Source: FEN-1191 sp964528845
GTDB taxonomy: Bacteria > Pseudomonadota > Gammaproteobacteria > Steroidobacterales > Steroidobacteraceae
Assembly: GCA_964528845.1 (NCBI GenBank)
Contig: CAZGVE010000003.1
Span: 62,001 to 126,000 of the forward strand
DNA length: 64,000 nt
Direction: 5' to 3'
The notes under the pieces are model-generated. The model was not told the origin of the DNA. It made no database searches and saw only the letters and a list, made by a program, of their open reading frames with translations. Position numbers and translations under genes: made by a program. This document shows positions 43,819-52,002 of the stretch, piece after piece. Numbering within the stretch: the stretch's first letter is position 1; every line of letters begins with the position of its first letter.

Positions 43819-44730
43819 CTAAGGCGCCGGCGTGACGCCCGCTACCGCGACCAGGTTTGCGATCAGGAATTCCAGGAACTGCCGGACCGGCACCGCAGCC
43901 GCGGCTTCACCGCCATGGCAGGCCCAAAGCCGCAGTACCGGCTGCACGCTCCAGCCCGGCAGGACGCGCTCGAGCCGGCCCCGCGCCTCGCCGGCCCGGC
44001 ACAGGAACTCGGGCAGCACGCCGACCCCGAGACCGGCCGCGGCGCAGGAATGCACCACTGCCGGATCGCCGACGCGCAGACCGGCGCGTGCTGGGACCGA
44101 CTCCGCGCCTTCCGCGCTGTGCAGTCGCAGTGATTCATCGGAGTCCTGCGCGTGCTGCACTTGTAGCAGCACATGACGCACAAGGTCCGCCGGCTGGCGC
44201 GGACGGCCGTGGCGCTGCAGGTACGCCGGCGTCGCCCAGAGCAGCTGCGGCAGGCTTGCCAGCGCCGTCGACTCGAGCCCCGGGGCGGCTTCCTCACCGG
44301 CGCGGACCAGCACGTCCCAGTCGGCCGCCGCGGCGCCGGGCAGGGACTCCAGGGTCTCGATCTGCAGCGCGAGCTGCGGGAAGTGTTCGATGAAACGCGG
44401 CACCAGCGGGCTGACCAGCACCCGCCCGTAGCCCGCATCGACGCGTATGCGCAGGCGCTGCAGTCCTGCGTCCACGCGCGCAAAGCTCCTGCGCACCGTG
44501 TCCACTTCATGCAGCAGCCGCCGGCAGGAGGGCTGCAGCAGGGTGCCAGCCGGGGTCAGCGCCACGCGGCGCGTCGTACGCGCCAGCAGCCGGGTGCCGA
44601 GGCGCTGCTCCAGGCTCGCGATGGCGCGGCTGACGGCAACTTTCGGAACCCCGAGGGCACGCGCGGCGGCCGTGAACGAGCCGAACTCCGCGACGTGCGC
44701 GAACGCGGCCATTTCGGAAGCCAGCCACAT
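43819..44730 (-). CDS. LysR-family transcriptional regulator
   Basis: 303 residues. N-terminal winged helix with FGSFTAAARALGVPKVAVSRAIASLEQRLGTRLLARTTRRVALTPAG, then an effector domain. The class resembles the CrgA/PecT-like regulators with a short effector domain. It abuts the acyl-CoA dehydrogenase gene tail to tail, so control of that gene is not implied by position. A shorter start at 44712 is possible. Target unknown. Confidence 0.9.
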   Translation of the reverse strand: MWLASEMAAFAHVAEFGSFTAAARALGVPKVAVSRAIASLEQRLGTRLLARTTRRVALTPAGTLLQPSCRRLLHEVDTVRRSFARVDAGLQRLRIRVDAGYGRVLVSPLVPRFIEHFPQLALQIETLESLPGAAAADWDVLVRAGEEAAPGLESTALASLPQLLWATPAYLQRHGRPRQPADLVRHVLLQVQHAQDSDESLRLHSAEGAESVPARAGLRVGDPAVVHSCAAAGLGVGVLPEFLCRAGEARGRLERVLPGWSVQPVLRLWACHGGEAAAAVPVRQFLEFLIANLVAVAGVTPAP

Positions 44731-44808
44731 ATTGTTTCGCTCCGGAGCTGCAGATAGCGCTTATCAGACGCTATTGTACCTCCACGGAAACGATTTGCAG
44801 GGAAAGGA

Positions 44809-46131
44809 CTAAACCGGATTCTCGAGACTGAAGACCGCGTTCTCGTCGTTGTAGGCAAAGACCTCGGCGTAGCGGGCCAGGCTCACGAGCGCGCGCAGCG
44901 TCTGCTCCGCGTCGTCCTCGCTCATGAAGTCCTCCAGCTCGTCGATGAACCGGCTCTTGCGCGCCCAGTGCGAAGCGCGCTCGTCGAGCACGCGCCGGAT
45001 GTGCGCCGCGAGCGGCACGTAGTTCAGCAGATGCCGCGCAAAGATCCGCTTGCGTTCATCGAGTTCGGCGTTTGCGAAGGCCATTCCCGCCTCCGTGAGC
45101 TTGATGTCGCCGCCCTCGACCTCGGCGAAGCGCATCATCTGCAGCGTCTCGGCGACCGGGAACAGTTCGTCGATCTCCATCTGCAGGTCGGACGCGATCT
45201 TGGGCAGGTCGGCCGTGCCGCTGAAGGGCGGTGCGGCGACGGTCTCGAGCAGGCCCGCGAGCAGGTTCGAGGATACGGGCGGCAGCACGCTGCCGATACC
45301 GAGACCCGGAAAGCGCTCCGTGCGTCCGCTGGCGACCGTTCCCGGGCGCCGCGCGGTCATCTCGACGTAGATGCGCTCCACCAGCTCCCGGAAATGCGGG
45401 TCCAGGCGCTTGCGCGGCTGCGGCAGCGTGACCCGGATCTCGCTGAGGATGCGCCCCGGATTGCTGCCGAACACCAGGATGCGATCGCACATCAGCACCG
45501 CTTCCTCGATGTTGTGCGTGACCAGGATCACGCCGCGGATCGGCATCTGTCCCTCCGACCAGAGGTCCAGGAAATCGGTGCGCAGCGTCTCGGCCGTCAG
45601 CACGTCGAGTGCGGAGAACGGCTCGTCCATCAGCAGGATGTCCGGATGCACGACCAGCGCGCGCGCGAAGCCTACCCGCTGGCGCATGCCGCCGGAGAGT
45701 TCGCGCGGATACGCGGACTCGAAGCCATCGAGTCCGATCAGGTCGATGGCCGCGAGCGAGCGCTTGCGGATGTCGGCCTTCGGCATGCGCTGGGCTTCCA
45801 GACCGAGCGCGACATTCTCGAACACGGTCAGCCACGGAAACAGCGCGAAGCTCTGGAACACCATCGCAATGCCGTTCGCGGGGCCGGCGATCGGCTGGCC
45901 GCGGAACGTCAGGGATCCGGCGCTGGGCTCGGCCAGCCCGGCGATCAGGCGCAACAGCGTGGACTTACCGGATCCCGAGCGGCCCAGCAGACCGACCACC
46001 TCGCCCTCATTGACCGTCAGGTTCATGCCCTCGAGCACGAGCAGCTCGCCGCCGTCGGGTTTCGGGAACGCCTTGCGGACGTTCTCCACCGACAGCAGCG
46101 TGTTGGTCACCAGTTCTGCAGCCGTGTTCAT
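44809..46131 (-). CDS. NitT/TauT-type ABC ATPase with C-terminal AAA-associated domain
   Basis: 440 residues. ATPase core with Walker A GRSGSGKST, VFQSFALFPWLTVFENVALGLE, signature LSGGMRQRVGFARA, Walker B ILLMDEPFSALD, and switch VTHNIEEAV. After about residue 280 comes a C-terminal winged-helix-like 'AAA-associated' domain (IASDLQMEIDELFPVAETLQMM...), found in a subset of nitrate/sulfonate-type importers. The permease gene lies 20 bp upstream on the same strand. No substrate-binding protein is encoded nearby. Confidence 0.9.
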   Translation of the reverse strand: MNTAAELVTNTLLSVENVRKAFPKPDGGELLVLEGMNLTVNEGEVVGLLGRSGSGKSTLLRLIAGLAEPSAGSLTFRGQPIAGPANGIAMVFQSFALFPWLTVFENVALGLEAQRMPKADIRKRSLAAIDLIGLDGFESAYPRELSGGMRQRVGFARALVVHPDILLMDEPFSALDVLTAETLRTDFLDLWSEGQMPIRGVILVTHNIEEAVLMCDRILVFGSNPGRILSEIRVTLPQPRKRLDPHFRELVERIYVEMTARRPGTVASGRTERFPGLGIGSVLPPVSSNLLAGLLETVAAPPFSGTADLPKIASDLQMEIDELFPVAETLQMMRFAEVEGGDIKLTEAGMAFANAELDERKRIFARHLLNYVPLAAHIRRVLDERASHWARKSRFIDELEDFMSEDDAEQTLRALVSLARYAEVFAYNDENAVFSLENPV

Positions 46132-46151
46132 GTTTCAGGTCAGCCGGTAGT

Positions 46152-47870
46152 TCAGGTCAGTCGGAATTTTCGCTCAGCGTAATAGTACAGCGGGCGCCAG
46201 AAGAACCGGTTGATGATGACGACGAACAGACTCATCGTCGCGATCCCGAGGATGATCCGGTGGAAGTCGCCGGCCGTGGTCGCCTCGGCAATGTAGGAGC
46301 CGAGCCCGTGGGCCTTGACTTCGACACCGCGCCAGCTCGCGAGCTCGGCCACGATCGCGGCATTCCAGGAGCCGCCCGAGGCCGTGATCGCACCGGTCAC
46401 GTAGAACGGCAGCACCCCGGGCAGCGCGACCTTGCGCCACCAGAGCCAGCCGCGCACTGAGAAATTCTGCGCCGCGTAGCGCAGCTCGGCCGGCATCGCC
46501 GAGGCACCCGCGATCACGTTGAACAGGATGTACCACTGGGTGCCGAGGATCATCAGCGGGCTGAGCCAGATGTCGGGATTCAGCTTCCAGCTGACGATCC
46601 CCAGGACCACGACCGGAAACAGCAGATTGGCCGGGAATGCTGCCAGGAACTGCGCCACCGGCTGCACCAGCTGGGTCGCGCGCGGGCGCAGACCGACCCA
46701 GATGCCGATCGGCACCCACACCAGGCTCGCGAACCCGATCAGCACCGTCACGCGCAGCATCGTGATGAAGGCCAGCCCGGCGACGGCCGCCGCTTCATGC
46801 AGGCTGGTCTCGCCGATCAGCATGCGCGCGATGCGCCAGATCGCGAGCCCGACCAGCAGTACGATGATGCCGAAGAACACGAGGTCCCCGCGCCGGCGCG
46901 CCTGCACCTTCAGCGCGATCGGCGCCGCCGGCGCCTTCACCGGCACGCGGCTGGTCACCCGCACGACCGTGTTGAACAGCGCATACAGCACGCCCATCAG
47001 GCGCGAGCGCTGCAGCATCGTCAGCGCCCAGGACTCCGAGTCCAGGCCACCCTGCTCCTGGTCGATCCGGAAGCGCTCGCCCCAGACGATCAGCGGCCGG
47101 AACACCAGCTGGTCATACGCCAGGATCACGACCAGCATGGTCACGATCGCCCAGCCGATCGCGCGCAGGTTGCCCTGCTCGATCGCGAGCGCGATGTACG
47201 AGCCGACCCCTGGCAGCGCTATGTTGGTGTGGCCGACGCTGATCGATTCCGAAGCGACCACGAAGAACCAGCTGCCGCTCATCGACATCATCATGTTCCA
47301 GATCAGCGCCGGCATCGCGAATGGCACCTCGAGCTGCCAGAAGCGCATCCACGGCGTGAGATGGAAGGATTCGGCCGCTTCCTGCAGCTCGTCCGGCACG
47401 GTGCGCAGCGACTGGTAGAAGCTGAAGGCCATGTTCCAGGCCTGGCTGGTGAAGATCGCGAAGATCGCCGCGAATTCCGCGCCGAGCACCCGGCCAGGCA
47501 CCAGCGACATGAAGAACACCACGGTCACCGAGATGAAGCCCAGGATCGGCACCGACTGCAGGATGTCGAGGATCGGAACCAGCAGCCGCTCCGCCCGGCG
47601 GCTCTTGGCGGCCCAGGTCGCGTACGTGAACGTGAACAGCAGTGACAGCCCGAGCGCCGTGAACATCCGCAGCGTCGTGCGCGCGGCATAGAACGGCAGA
47701 TTGGCCGGATCGAGCGTGACCGGTGTCGCCACGAGCTTCGATATCGGCTCGAGCAGGCCGCGGCTCGCCTCGGCGAAGAAGGTCAGGATACCGAGCACGA
47801 CGATGATCGCGATCGCGTCCCAGCGCGTCGCGAGGTCACGCACGAAGGCAAAGGGTTCGGAACGGCTCAT
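46152..47870 (-). CDS. Double-module ABC permease (NitT/TauT type)
   Basis: 572 residues, two permease modules in one chain (about 1-285 and 315-572). Each has its own EAA coupling loop: ELQEAAESFHLTPWMRFWQL in the first and ELRYAAQNFSVRGWLWWRKV in the second, followed by similar VPFAMPALIWN / LPGVLPFYVTG segments. Standard family permeases are about 260 residues and dimerise, so this is an internal duplication that forms the pore as a monomer. It pairs with the ATPase next door. Substrate unknown. Confidence 0.9.
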   Translation of the reverse strand: MSRSEPFAFVRDLATRWDAIAIIVVLGILTFFAEASRGLLEPISKLVATPVTLDPANLPFYAARTTLRMFTALGLSLLFTFTYATWAAKSRRAERLLVPILDILQSVPILGFISVTVVFFMSLVPGRVLGAEFAAIFAIFTSQAWNMAFSFYQSLRTVPDELQEAAESFHLTPWMRFWQLEVPFAMPALIWNMMMSMSGSWFFVVASESISVGHTNIALPGVGSYIALAIEQGNLRAIGWAIVTMLVVILAYDQLVFRPLIVWGERFRIDQEQGGLDSESWALTMLQRSRLMGVLYALFNTVVRVTSRVPVKAPAAPIALKVQARRRGDLVFFGIIVLLVGLAIWRIARMLIGETSLHEAAAVAGLAFITMLRVTVLIGFASLVWVPIGIWVGLRPRATQLVQPVAQFLAAFPANLLFPVVVLGIVSWKLNPDIWLSPLMILGTQWYILFNVIAGASAMPAELRYAAQNFSVRGWLWWRKVALPGVLPFYVTGAITASGGSWNAAIVAELASWRGVEVKAHGLGSYIAEATTAGDFHRIILGIATMSLFVVIINRFFWRPLYYYAERKFRLT

Positions 47871-47979
47871 CGCTCGACGTGTCCGGTCATGGCAGCAGCC
47901 GCGTGTTGTGGGGTCCGTCGCGCTGAGCGCAGCGCGGGCGGCGCCAAGTGTTGCACAGCTCTGCTACAAATTCTTATCT

Positions 47980-48882
47980 TCAGCCGAGCCCGCTGTGGCG
48001 CGCGATCTGTTCCGCGACCGCCTCGATCGCCGCAGTGCGGGCGCTGCTCTTGCGCCAGACCGCTCCGATACGCCGGCTCGGCACCGGCCGCGCGAACGGC
48101 CGAACCACCACTCCGCGCGTATTCTCGTACGCGCCGCGACTCGCGAGCTGCGGCAGCAGCGTAATGCCGACACCCGCCGCGACCATCTGTCGCAGCGTCT
48201 CGATGCTGGTCGCGCGAAAGTCCTGCTTCTCGTGCATGCCGCTGTGGCGGCAGGCCGCGAGCGCCTGGTCGCGCAGACAATGTCCTTCCTCGAGCAGCAG
48301 TACGGTCTCACCGGCCAGTTCCTCGCTTCGCAGGTGCGTGCGCGCGGCGAGCCTGTGGCCTTCGGGGAGTGCCACGACAAACGGCTCTTCGTAGAGCAAC
48401 TGCTCGGCAAGTCCTTCCGCGTCGACTGGCAGCGCCAGTACGCCGACGTCGAGCTCCCCATGGCGCAGCCGATCGAGCATCGGCTCCGTCTGATATTCGA
48501 ACAGCATCAGGTCCAGTCGCGGCAGCGCCTTGCGCAGCCGCAGCGCGACCTGCGGCAGCAGGTAGGGCCCGATCGTCGGCAGCAGCGCCAGTCGCAGGTC
48601 CCCGGCCAGCGGGTCGCGCCGCGTCCGCGCCAGGCCGACGATCGCGTCGCTCGCTTCGAGCATGCCGCGCGCTCGCTGTACGATCTCCTCGCCGGCCGCG
48701 GTCAGCGTGACGCGGCGCGGTTGGCGTTCGATCAGCTGCACCCCGAGGTATTCCTCGAGCTTGCGCAGCTGCGCCGACAGGGTGGGCTGGCTGACGAAAC
48801 AGCGCGCCGCCGCGCGGCCGAAATGCCGCAGATCGGCGAGCGCTACGAGATAACGCAGGTCCTTGAGCTTGAGGTCCGACAT
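47980..48882 (-). CDS. oxyR: Hydrogen-peroxide sensor OxyR
   Basis: 300 residues from ATG 48882. LysR-type winged helix (FGRAAARCFVSQPTLSAQLRKLEEYLG) and effector domain carrying the redox pair: peroxidatic Cys202 in EEGHCLRDQA and resolving Cys211, matching E. coli Cys199 and Cys208, plus FRATSIETLRQMVAAGVGITLLP. Activated by disulfide formation. Diverges from the btuF-like gene with 13 bp between the starts, containing a perfect 12-bp palindrome. Catalase or peroxiredoxin genes are not in the window. Confidence 0.95.
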   Translation of the reverse strand: MSDLKLKDLRYLVALADLRHFGRAAARCFVSQPTLSAQLRKLEEYLGVQLIERQPRRVTLTAAGEEIVQRARGMLEASDAIVGLARTRRDPLAGDLRLALLPTIGPYLLPQVALRLRKALPRLDLMLFEYQTEPMLDRLRHGELDVGVLALPVDAEGLAEQLLYEEPFVVALPEGHRLAARTHLRSEELAGETVLLLEEGHCLRDQALAACRHSGMHEKQDFRATSIETLRQMVAAGVGITLLPQLASRGAYENTRGVVVRPFARPVPSRRIGAVWRKSSARTAAIEAVAEQIARHSGLG

Positions 48883-48888
48883 CGCTGT

Positions 48889-48900
48889 ACCATATATGGT
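48889..48900. promoter_or_regulatory. Palindrome between oxyR and btuF-like starts
   Basis: ACCATATATGGT is a perfect 12-bp palindrome sitting in the gap between the two divergent start codons and including the ATG of the btuF-like gene. LysR regulators usually bind such sites in divergent intergenic regions and repress themselves, so autoregulation by OxyR is possible. It could also be chance. Confidence 0.35.
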
Positions 48901-49813
48901 GTCTATCGTTTCATTCAAGTCAATTGGGAGAATGCCGCTGCTGGCCGCGCTCGTGGTGCTCGCGGCATCAGCGCTGGTGGGGCATCGAGCGGGCGCCGCA
49001 GCGCTCGTGGTCGAGGACGACGAACACCACCGATTCGAGCTCGCAGGCCCCGCGAGGCGCATCGTGAGTCTCGCGCCGGGCGCCACCGCGATGCTGTTCG
49101 CGGCCGGAGCGGGGGCGCAGGTCGTTGGCACGAGCGAGTACTCCGACGAACCGGCGGCGGCGAGCCGCGTGCCGCGCATCGGTGACAGTCAGGCCGTGGA
49201 TCTCGAGCGGGTGCTCGCGCTGCGGCCGGATGTGGTCGTGGTCTGGAGTGGCGGGACCGCGCCGGCCCTGATCGAGCGACTCGAGCGGCAGGGGCTGCGC
49301 GTCTACCGCCATCGACTGGCGCGGCTCGCTGAGATCGCACCGAGCCTCGAACGGCTGGGGCTGCTGGCGGGCACGCAAGCGCAGGCGCAGCGCGCCGCCG
49401 CCGCCGCCACGGCGCGCCTCGAGGCGCTCCATGCGCGCTATCGCAGTGATGCGACGCGCACGCGCACGATACTCTTGCAGGTGTGGGACCAGCCGCTGTA
49501 CACGGTCGGGGGCGGACAGCTGCTTTCGGATGTCGTCGCAACCTGCGGCTACCGCAACCTGTACGCCGACCTGCCGGACCCGGGCCCGGCGGTCGCGGTG
49601 GAATCCGTGCTGGCGCGCAATCCGGACCTGATACTCGCGCTCGCCGGTGATCCGGCGAGCGCGGCCGCGTGGGCACAGCGCTGGCAGGCGTTCCCGGTAC
49701 TCGCCGCCGTGCGTGCAGGGCACGTGCTGGCCTGGAGCGACCCGCGCTTGAGCCGGCTGGGGCCCGCGATGCTCGATGCGACCGAGGCGCTGTGCCTGGC
49801 ACTGCCGCACTGA
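48896..49813 (+). CDS. BtuF-like periplasmic binding protein (cobalamin/siderophore family)
   Basis: 305 residues from ATG 48896; this start supplies Lys and Arg before the hydrophobic signal segment (MPLLAALVVLAASALVG), which the later ATG 48932 would lack. The mature protein has the BtuF/FepB fold: RRIVSLAPGATAMLFAAGAGAQVVGTSEYSDEPA, then DLERVLALRPDVVVVWSGG and ...GHVLAWSDPRLSRLGP. These proteins deliver vitamin B12 or iron chelates to a BtuCD-type importer. No btuC or btuD lies in the window. Annotated BtuF by pattern; the ligand is uncertain. Confidence 0.85.
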   Translation: MVSIVSFKSIGRMPLLAALVVLAASALVGHRAGAAALVVEDDEHHRFELAGPARRIVSLAPGATAMLFAAGAGAQVVGTSEYSDEPAAASRVPRIGDSQAVDLERVLALRPDVVVVWSGGTAPALIERLERQGLRVYRHRLARLAEIAPSLERLGLLAGTQAQAQRAAAAATARLEALHARYRSDATRTRTILLQVWDQPLYTVGGGQLLSDVVATCGYRNLYADLPDPGPAVAVESVLARNPDLILALAGDPASAAAWAQRWQAFPVLAAVRAGHVLAWSDPRLSRLGPAMLDATEALCLALPH

Positions 49814-49823
49814 TGGATCAATC

Positions 49824-49853
49824 TTGACGGCTGCCTTAGGGTCTCGCCATACT
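49824..49853 (+). promoter_or_regulatory. Putative sigma-70 promoter of the trp operon
   Basis: TTGACG (49824-49829) and CATACT (49848-49853) are separated by 18 bp. They lie 10 bp after the btuF-like stop and upstream of the trp leader peptide. Transcription from here would start around 49860, only a few bases before the leader ATG. No TrpR operator (GTACTAGTT-like) is visible. Assignment is moderate. Confidence 0.5.
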
Positions 49854-49862
49854 CGAGCAACT

Positions 49863-49949
49863 ATGTTGACTGACCGCCTGATTTCCGGCTCCGGCTGGTG
49901 GCGCCCCTCCCTCACGGAGAGTGGGCCCGGGCGTCGCTGCAAGCTTTAA
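49863..49949 (+). CDS. trpL: trp operon leader peptide
   Basis: A 28-residue ORF opening MLTDRLISGSG and then two consecutive Trp codons (positions 12-13, 49896-49901), stopping at TAA 49949. It precedes a terminator that ends at the trpE start, the arrangement of transcription attenuation. Ribosome stalling at the Trp-Trp pair when charged tRNA-Trp is scarce would favour the antiterminator. GAG at 49854 is the only ribosome-like site, and the message may be close to leaderless. Too short for normal gene calling. Confidence 0.85.
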   Translation: MLTDRLISGSGWWRPSLTESGPGRRCKL

Positions 49950-50001
49950 GACCGCACCAACAGTCAACCCCAAGGTAAAGCAGACACCAGAACCCATCTC
50001 C
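49916..50001 (+). promoter_or_regulatory. trp antiterminator (regions 2 and 3)
   Basis: GGAGAGTGGG (49916-49925), lying after the tandem Trp codons, can pair with CCCATCTCC (49993-50001), the 5' arm of the terminator, giving nine base pairs with one bulged G. This pairing excludes the terminator. CTCC (49907-49910) just upstream of GGAG can pair with region 2 instead, acting as region 1. Derived by hand pairing; no energy was calculated. Confidence 0.65.
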
Positions 50002-50026
50002 GGAGCTCCGGGATGGGTTTTTTTTT
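49992..50026 (+). terminator. trp attenuator (Rho-independent terminator)
   Basis: ACCCATC/GATGGGT outer stem plus a CCGG/CCGG inner stem with an AGCT loop and one unpaired T, followed directly by nine T. The T run ends at the base before the trpE ATG (50027). The 3' arm GGGATGGG is also the only plausible ribosome site of trpE, so the same hairpin could block translation. Confidence 0.92.
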
Positions 50027-51412
50027 ATGAAAGCACCATTCGACATCGCCGGTGACTTCGACACGCCCGTATCAGCGTTCGCGAAGCTCGCACCGTTCAA
50101 CCCGCGCTTCCTGCTCGAGAGTGTCGAAGGGGGCGAGCGGCTCGGCCGCTATTCCTTCATCGGCTTCGGCGAGGCGCTCGAGGTACGACTCGACGCCGAC
50201 GGCTTCCTGATCGGCGCCGAGCGTCGCCCCGCGCCAGGCAGTGCCGGGGAGCTGCTGGACGGGCTGCGCCTCGCGTTGCGCCTGGCGCCGCGCCCGGAGC
50301 CCTCGCTCGGCAGCGTGCCCCTGGCCGGCGGCCTCGTGGGCTACACCTCCTACGATTTCGTGCGTTTCCTCGAACGGCTGCCCTCGCGGCTGCCGCCGCT
50401 GCCCGAGCTGCCGCTGCTGCACTACGTCGCGCCGCGCTCACTGCTGGTGTTCGACCATGTGAGCCGCGGCATTGCGCTGCTGCATGCAGGCACTGAGGCG
50501 GAGCGCAGCGCGCTGCGCGCCGAGGTCATCGCCGCGCTGCGCGGGCCACTGCCGCGCATCGCGACGCCGGGCGGTTTCTCGGCGCCGATTCCGGCCTTGA
50601 GCCGCGAGGCCTATATGGATGGCGTGCGCGCGGCCCAGGAGTACATCGCCGCCGGCGACGTCTACCAGCTGGTGCTGGCCTCGAGGTTCGCAGGGCAGCA
50701 CGCGCTCGACCCGTTTCAGGCCTACCGTGCGCTGCGGCTGATCAACCCCTCGCCTTATATGTATTTCTGCCGCTTCGGCGCGCTGACCGTCGTCGGTTCC
50801 TCACCGGAGGCGCTGGTGCGGCTGCATGGCCGCACGGCCGAGCTGCGGCCGATCGCCGGCACGCGGCCGCGCGGCGCGGATGCGGCCGAGGATGCACGCC
50901 TCGAGGCCGAGCTGCTCGCCGACGTCAAGGAGAACGCCGAGCACGTGATGCTGGTCGACCTGGCACGCAACGATCTGGGCCGCGTCGCGCGCGCCGGCAG
51001 CGTCTACGTGGACCCGTTCCGTTCGATCGAGCGCTACAGCCACGTGATGCACATCGTGAGCGGTGTGCGCGGCGAGCTCGATCCGCGCCGTGACGCCTTC
51101 GACCTGTTTGCGGCCACGTTTCCGGCCGGCACGCTGGTCGGCGCGCCGAAGGTGCGTGCGATGCAGATCATCGAGGAGCTCGAGCCGGTGCGGCGGGGGC
51201 TGTACGGCGGGACCATCGGCTACTTCGGCGCGCAGGGCGGCATGGACCAGGCGATCACCATCCGCACCCTGGTGTTCCACGGCGACGAATTCAGCTACCA
51301 GGCCGGCGCCGGCATCGTGGCCGACAGCCAGCCGGCGGCTGAACACGACGAGGTGCTCGCCAAGAGCGCCGCGATGTTGCGCGCGCTGCGCATGGCGCAG
51401 GAGGGCCTGTGA
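50027..51412 (+). CDS. trpE: Anthranilate synthase component I
   Basis: 461 residues, slightly shorter than E. coli TrpE (520). Makes anthranilate from chorismate with ammonia supplied by TrpG. The Trp feedback motif LLES (residues 29-32) is present, as are RPIAGTRPRG, the catalytic ENAEHVMLVDLARND, YSHVMHIVSGV and GTLVGAPKVRAM and GGTIGYFG. First gene of trpEGDCFBA, directly after the attenuator; ATG abuts the terminator T run. The Trp-binding motif suggests normal feedback inhibition. Confidence 0.97.
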   Translation: MKAPFDIAGDFDTPVSAFAKLAPFNPRFLLESVEGGERLGRYSFIGFGEALEVRLDADGFLIGAERRPAPGSAGELLDGLRLALRLAPRPEPSLGSVPLAGGLVGYTSYDFVRFLERLPSRLPPLPELPLLHYVAPRSLLVFDHVSRGIALLHAGTEAERSALRAEVIAALRGPLPRIATPGGFSAPIPALSREAYMDGVRAAQEYIAAGDVYQLVLASRFAGQHALDPFQAYRALRLINPSPYMYFCRFGALTVVGSSPEALVRLHGRTAELRPIAGTRPRGADAAEDARLEAELLADVKENAEHVMLVDLARNDLGRVARAGSVYVDPFRSIERYSHVMHIVSGVRGELDPRRDAFDLFAATFPAGTLVGAPKVRAMQIIEELEPVRRGLYGGTIGYFGAQGGMDQAITIRTLVFHGDEFSYQAGAGIVADSQPAAEHDEVLAKSAAMLRALRMAQEGL

Positions 51413-51999
51413 ACGCGCGCCTGCTGTTGATCGACAACTACGATTCCTTCACCTACAACCTGGTGCAGGCCTTCCTGGTGCTCGGGGCGACGGTCGAGGT
51501 GCACCGCAATGACGTGATCAGCATCGAGCAGGCGCGCGCCCTGGCACCGACGCACCTGTGCATCTCGCCGGGTCCCGGCACGCCGCGCCAGGCTGGCATA
51601 TCGATGGCGATGATCGGCAGCTTCGCGGGTGAGATTCCGGTGCTCGGGGTGTGCCTGGGCCACCAGTCGATCGTTGAAGCTTTCGGCGGGCAGGTCGTGC
51701 GCGCCGGCCGCCTGATGCACGGCAAGACCTCGATCATCGAGCATGACGGCGCGGGAGTATTCGCGGGGATCACGCCGGGCTGCCAGGTCGGCCGCTATCA
51801 TTCGCTGATCGCCGCGCCGGAGTCGCTGCCGGCGGAACTCGTGGTCACCGCGAGGACGGCAGAGGGCGAGATCATGGGCGTGCGGCACCGCCGCTTCATG
51901 GTCGAGGGCGTGCAGTTCCATCCCGAGAGCGTACTGACACCGGAAGGCCCGGCGATGCTGCACAACTTTCTGCGTGCCGGGCAAGGTCTGCGGGCCTGA
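51409..51999 (+). CDS. trpG: Anthranilate synthase glutamine amidotransferase
   Basis: 196 residues. Class I glutamine amidotransferase with nucleophile Cys82 in GVCLGHQSIVEAFGG and His-Glu in VQFHPESVLTPEG. LLLIDNYDSFTYNLVQ is the standard start. GTG start overlapping trpE by 4 bases (GTGA). Free-standing, not fused to trpD. It might also serve p-aminobenzoate synthesis. Confidence 0.97.
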   Translation: MNARLLLIDNYDSFTYNLVQAFLVLGATVEVHRNDVISIEQARALAPTHLCISPGPGTPRQAGISMAMIGSFAGEIPVLGVCLGHQSIVEAFGGQVVRAGRLMHGKTSIIEHDGAGVFAGITPGCQVGRYHSLIAAPESLPAELVVTARTAEGEIMGVRHRRFMVEGVQFHPESVLTPEGPAMLHNFLRAGQGLRA

Positions 52000-52002
52000 G
52001 TC

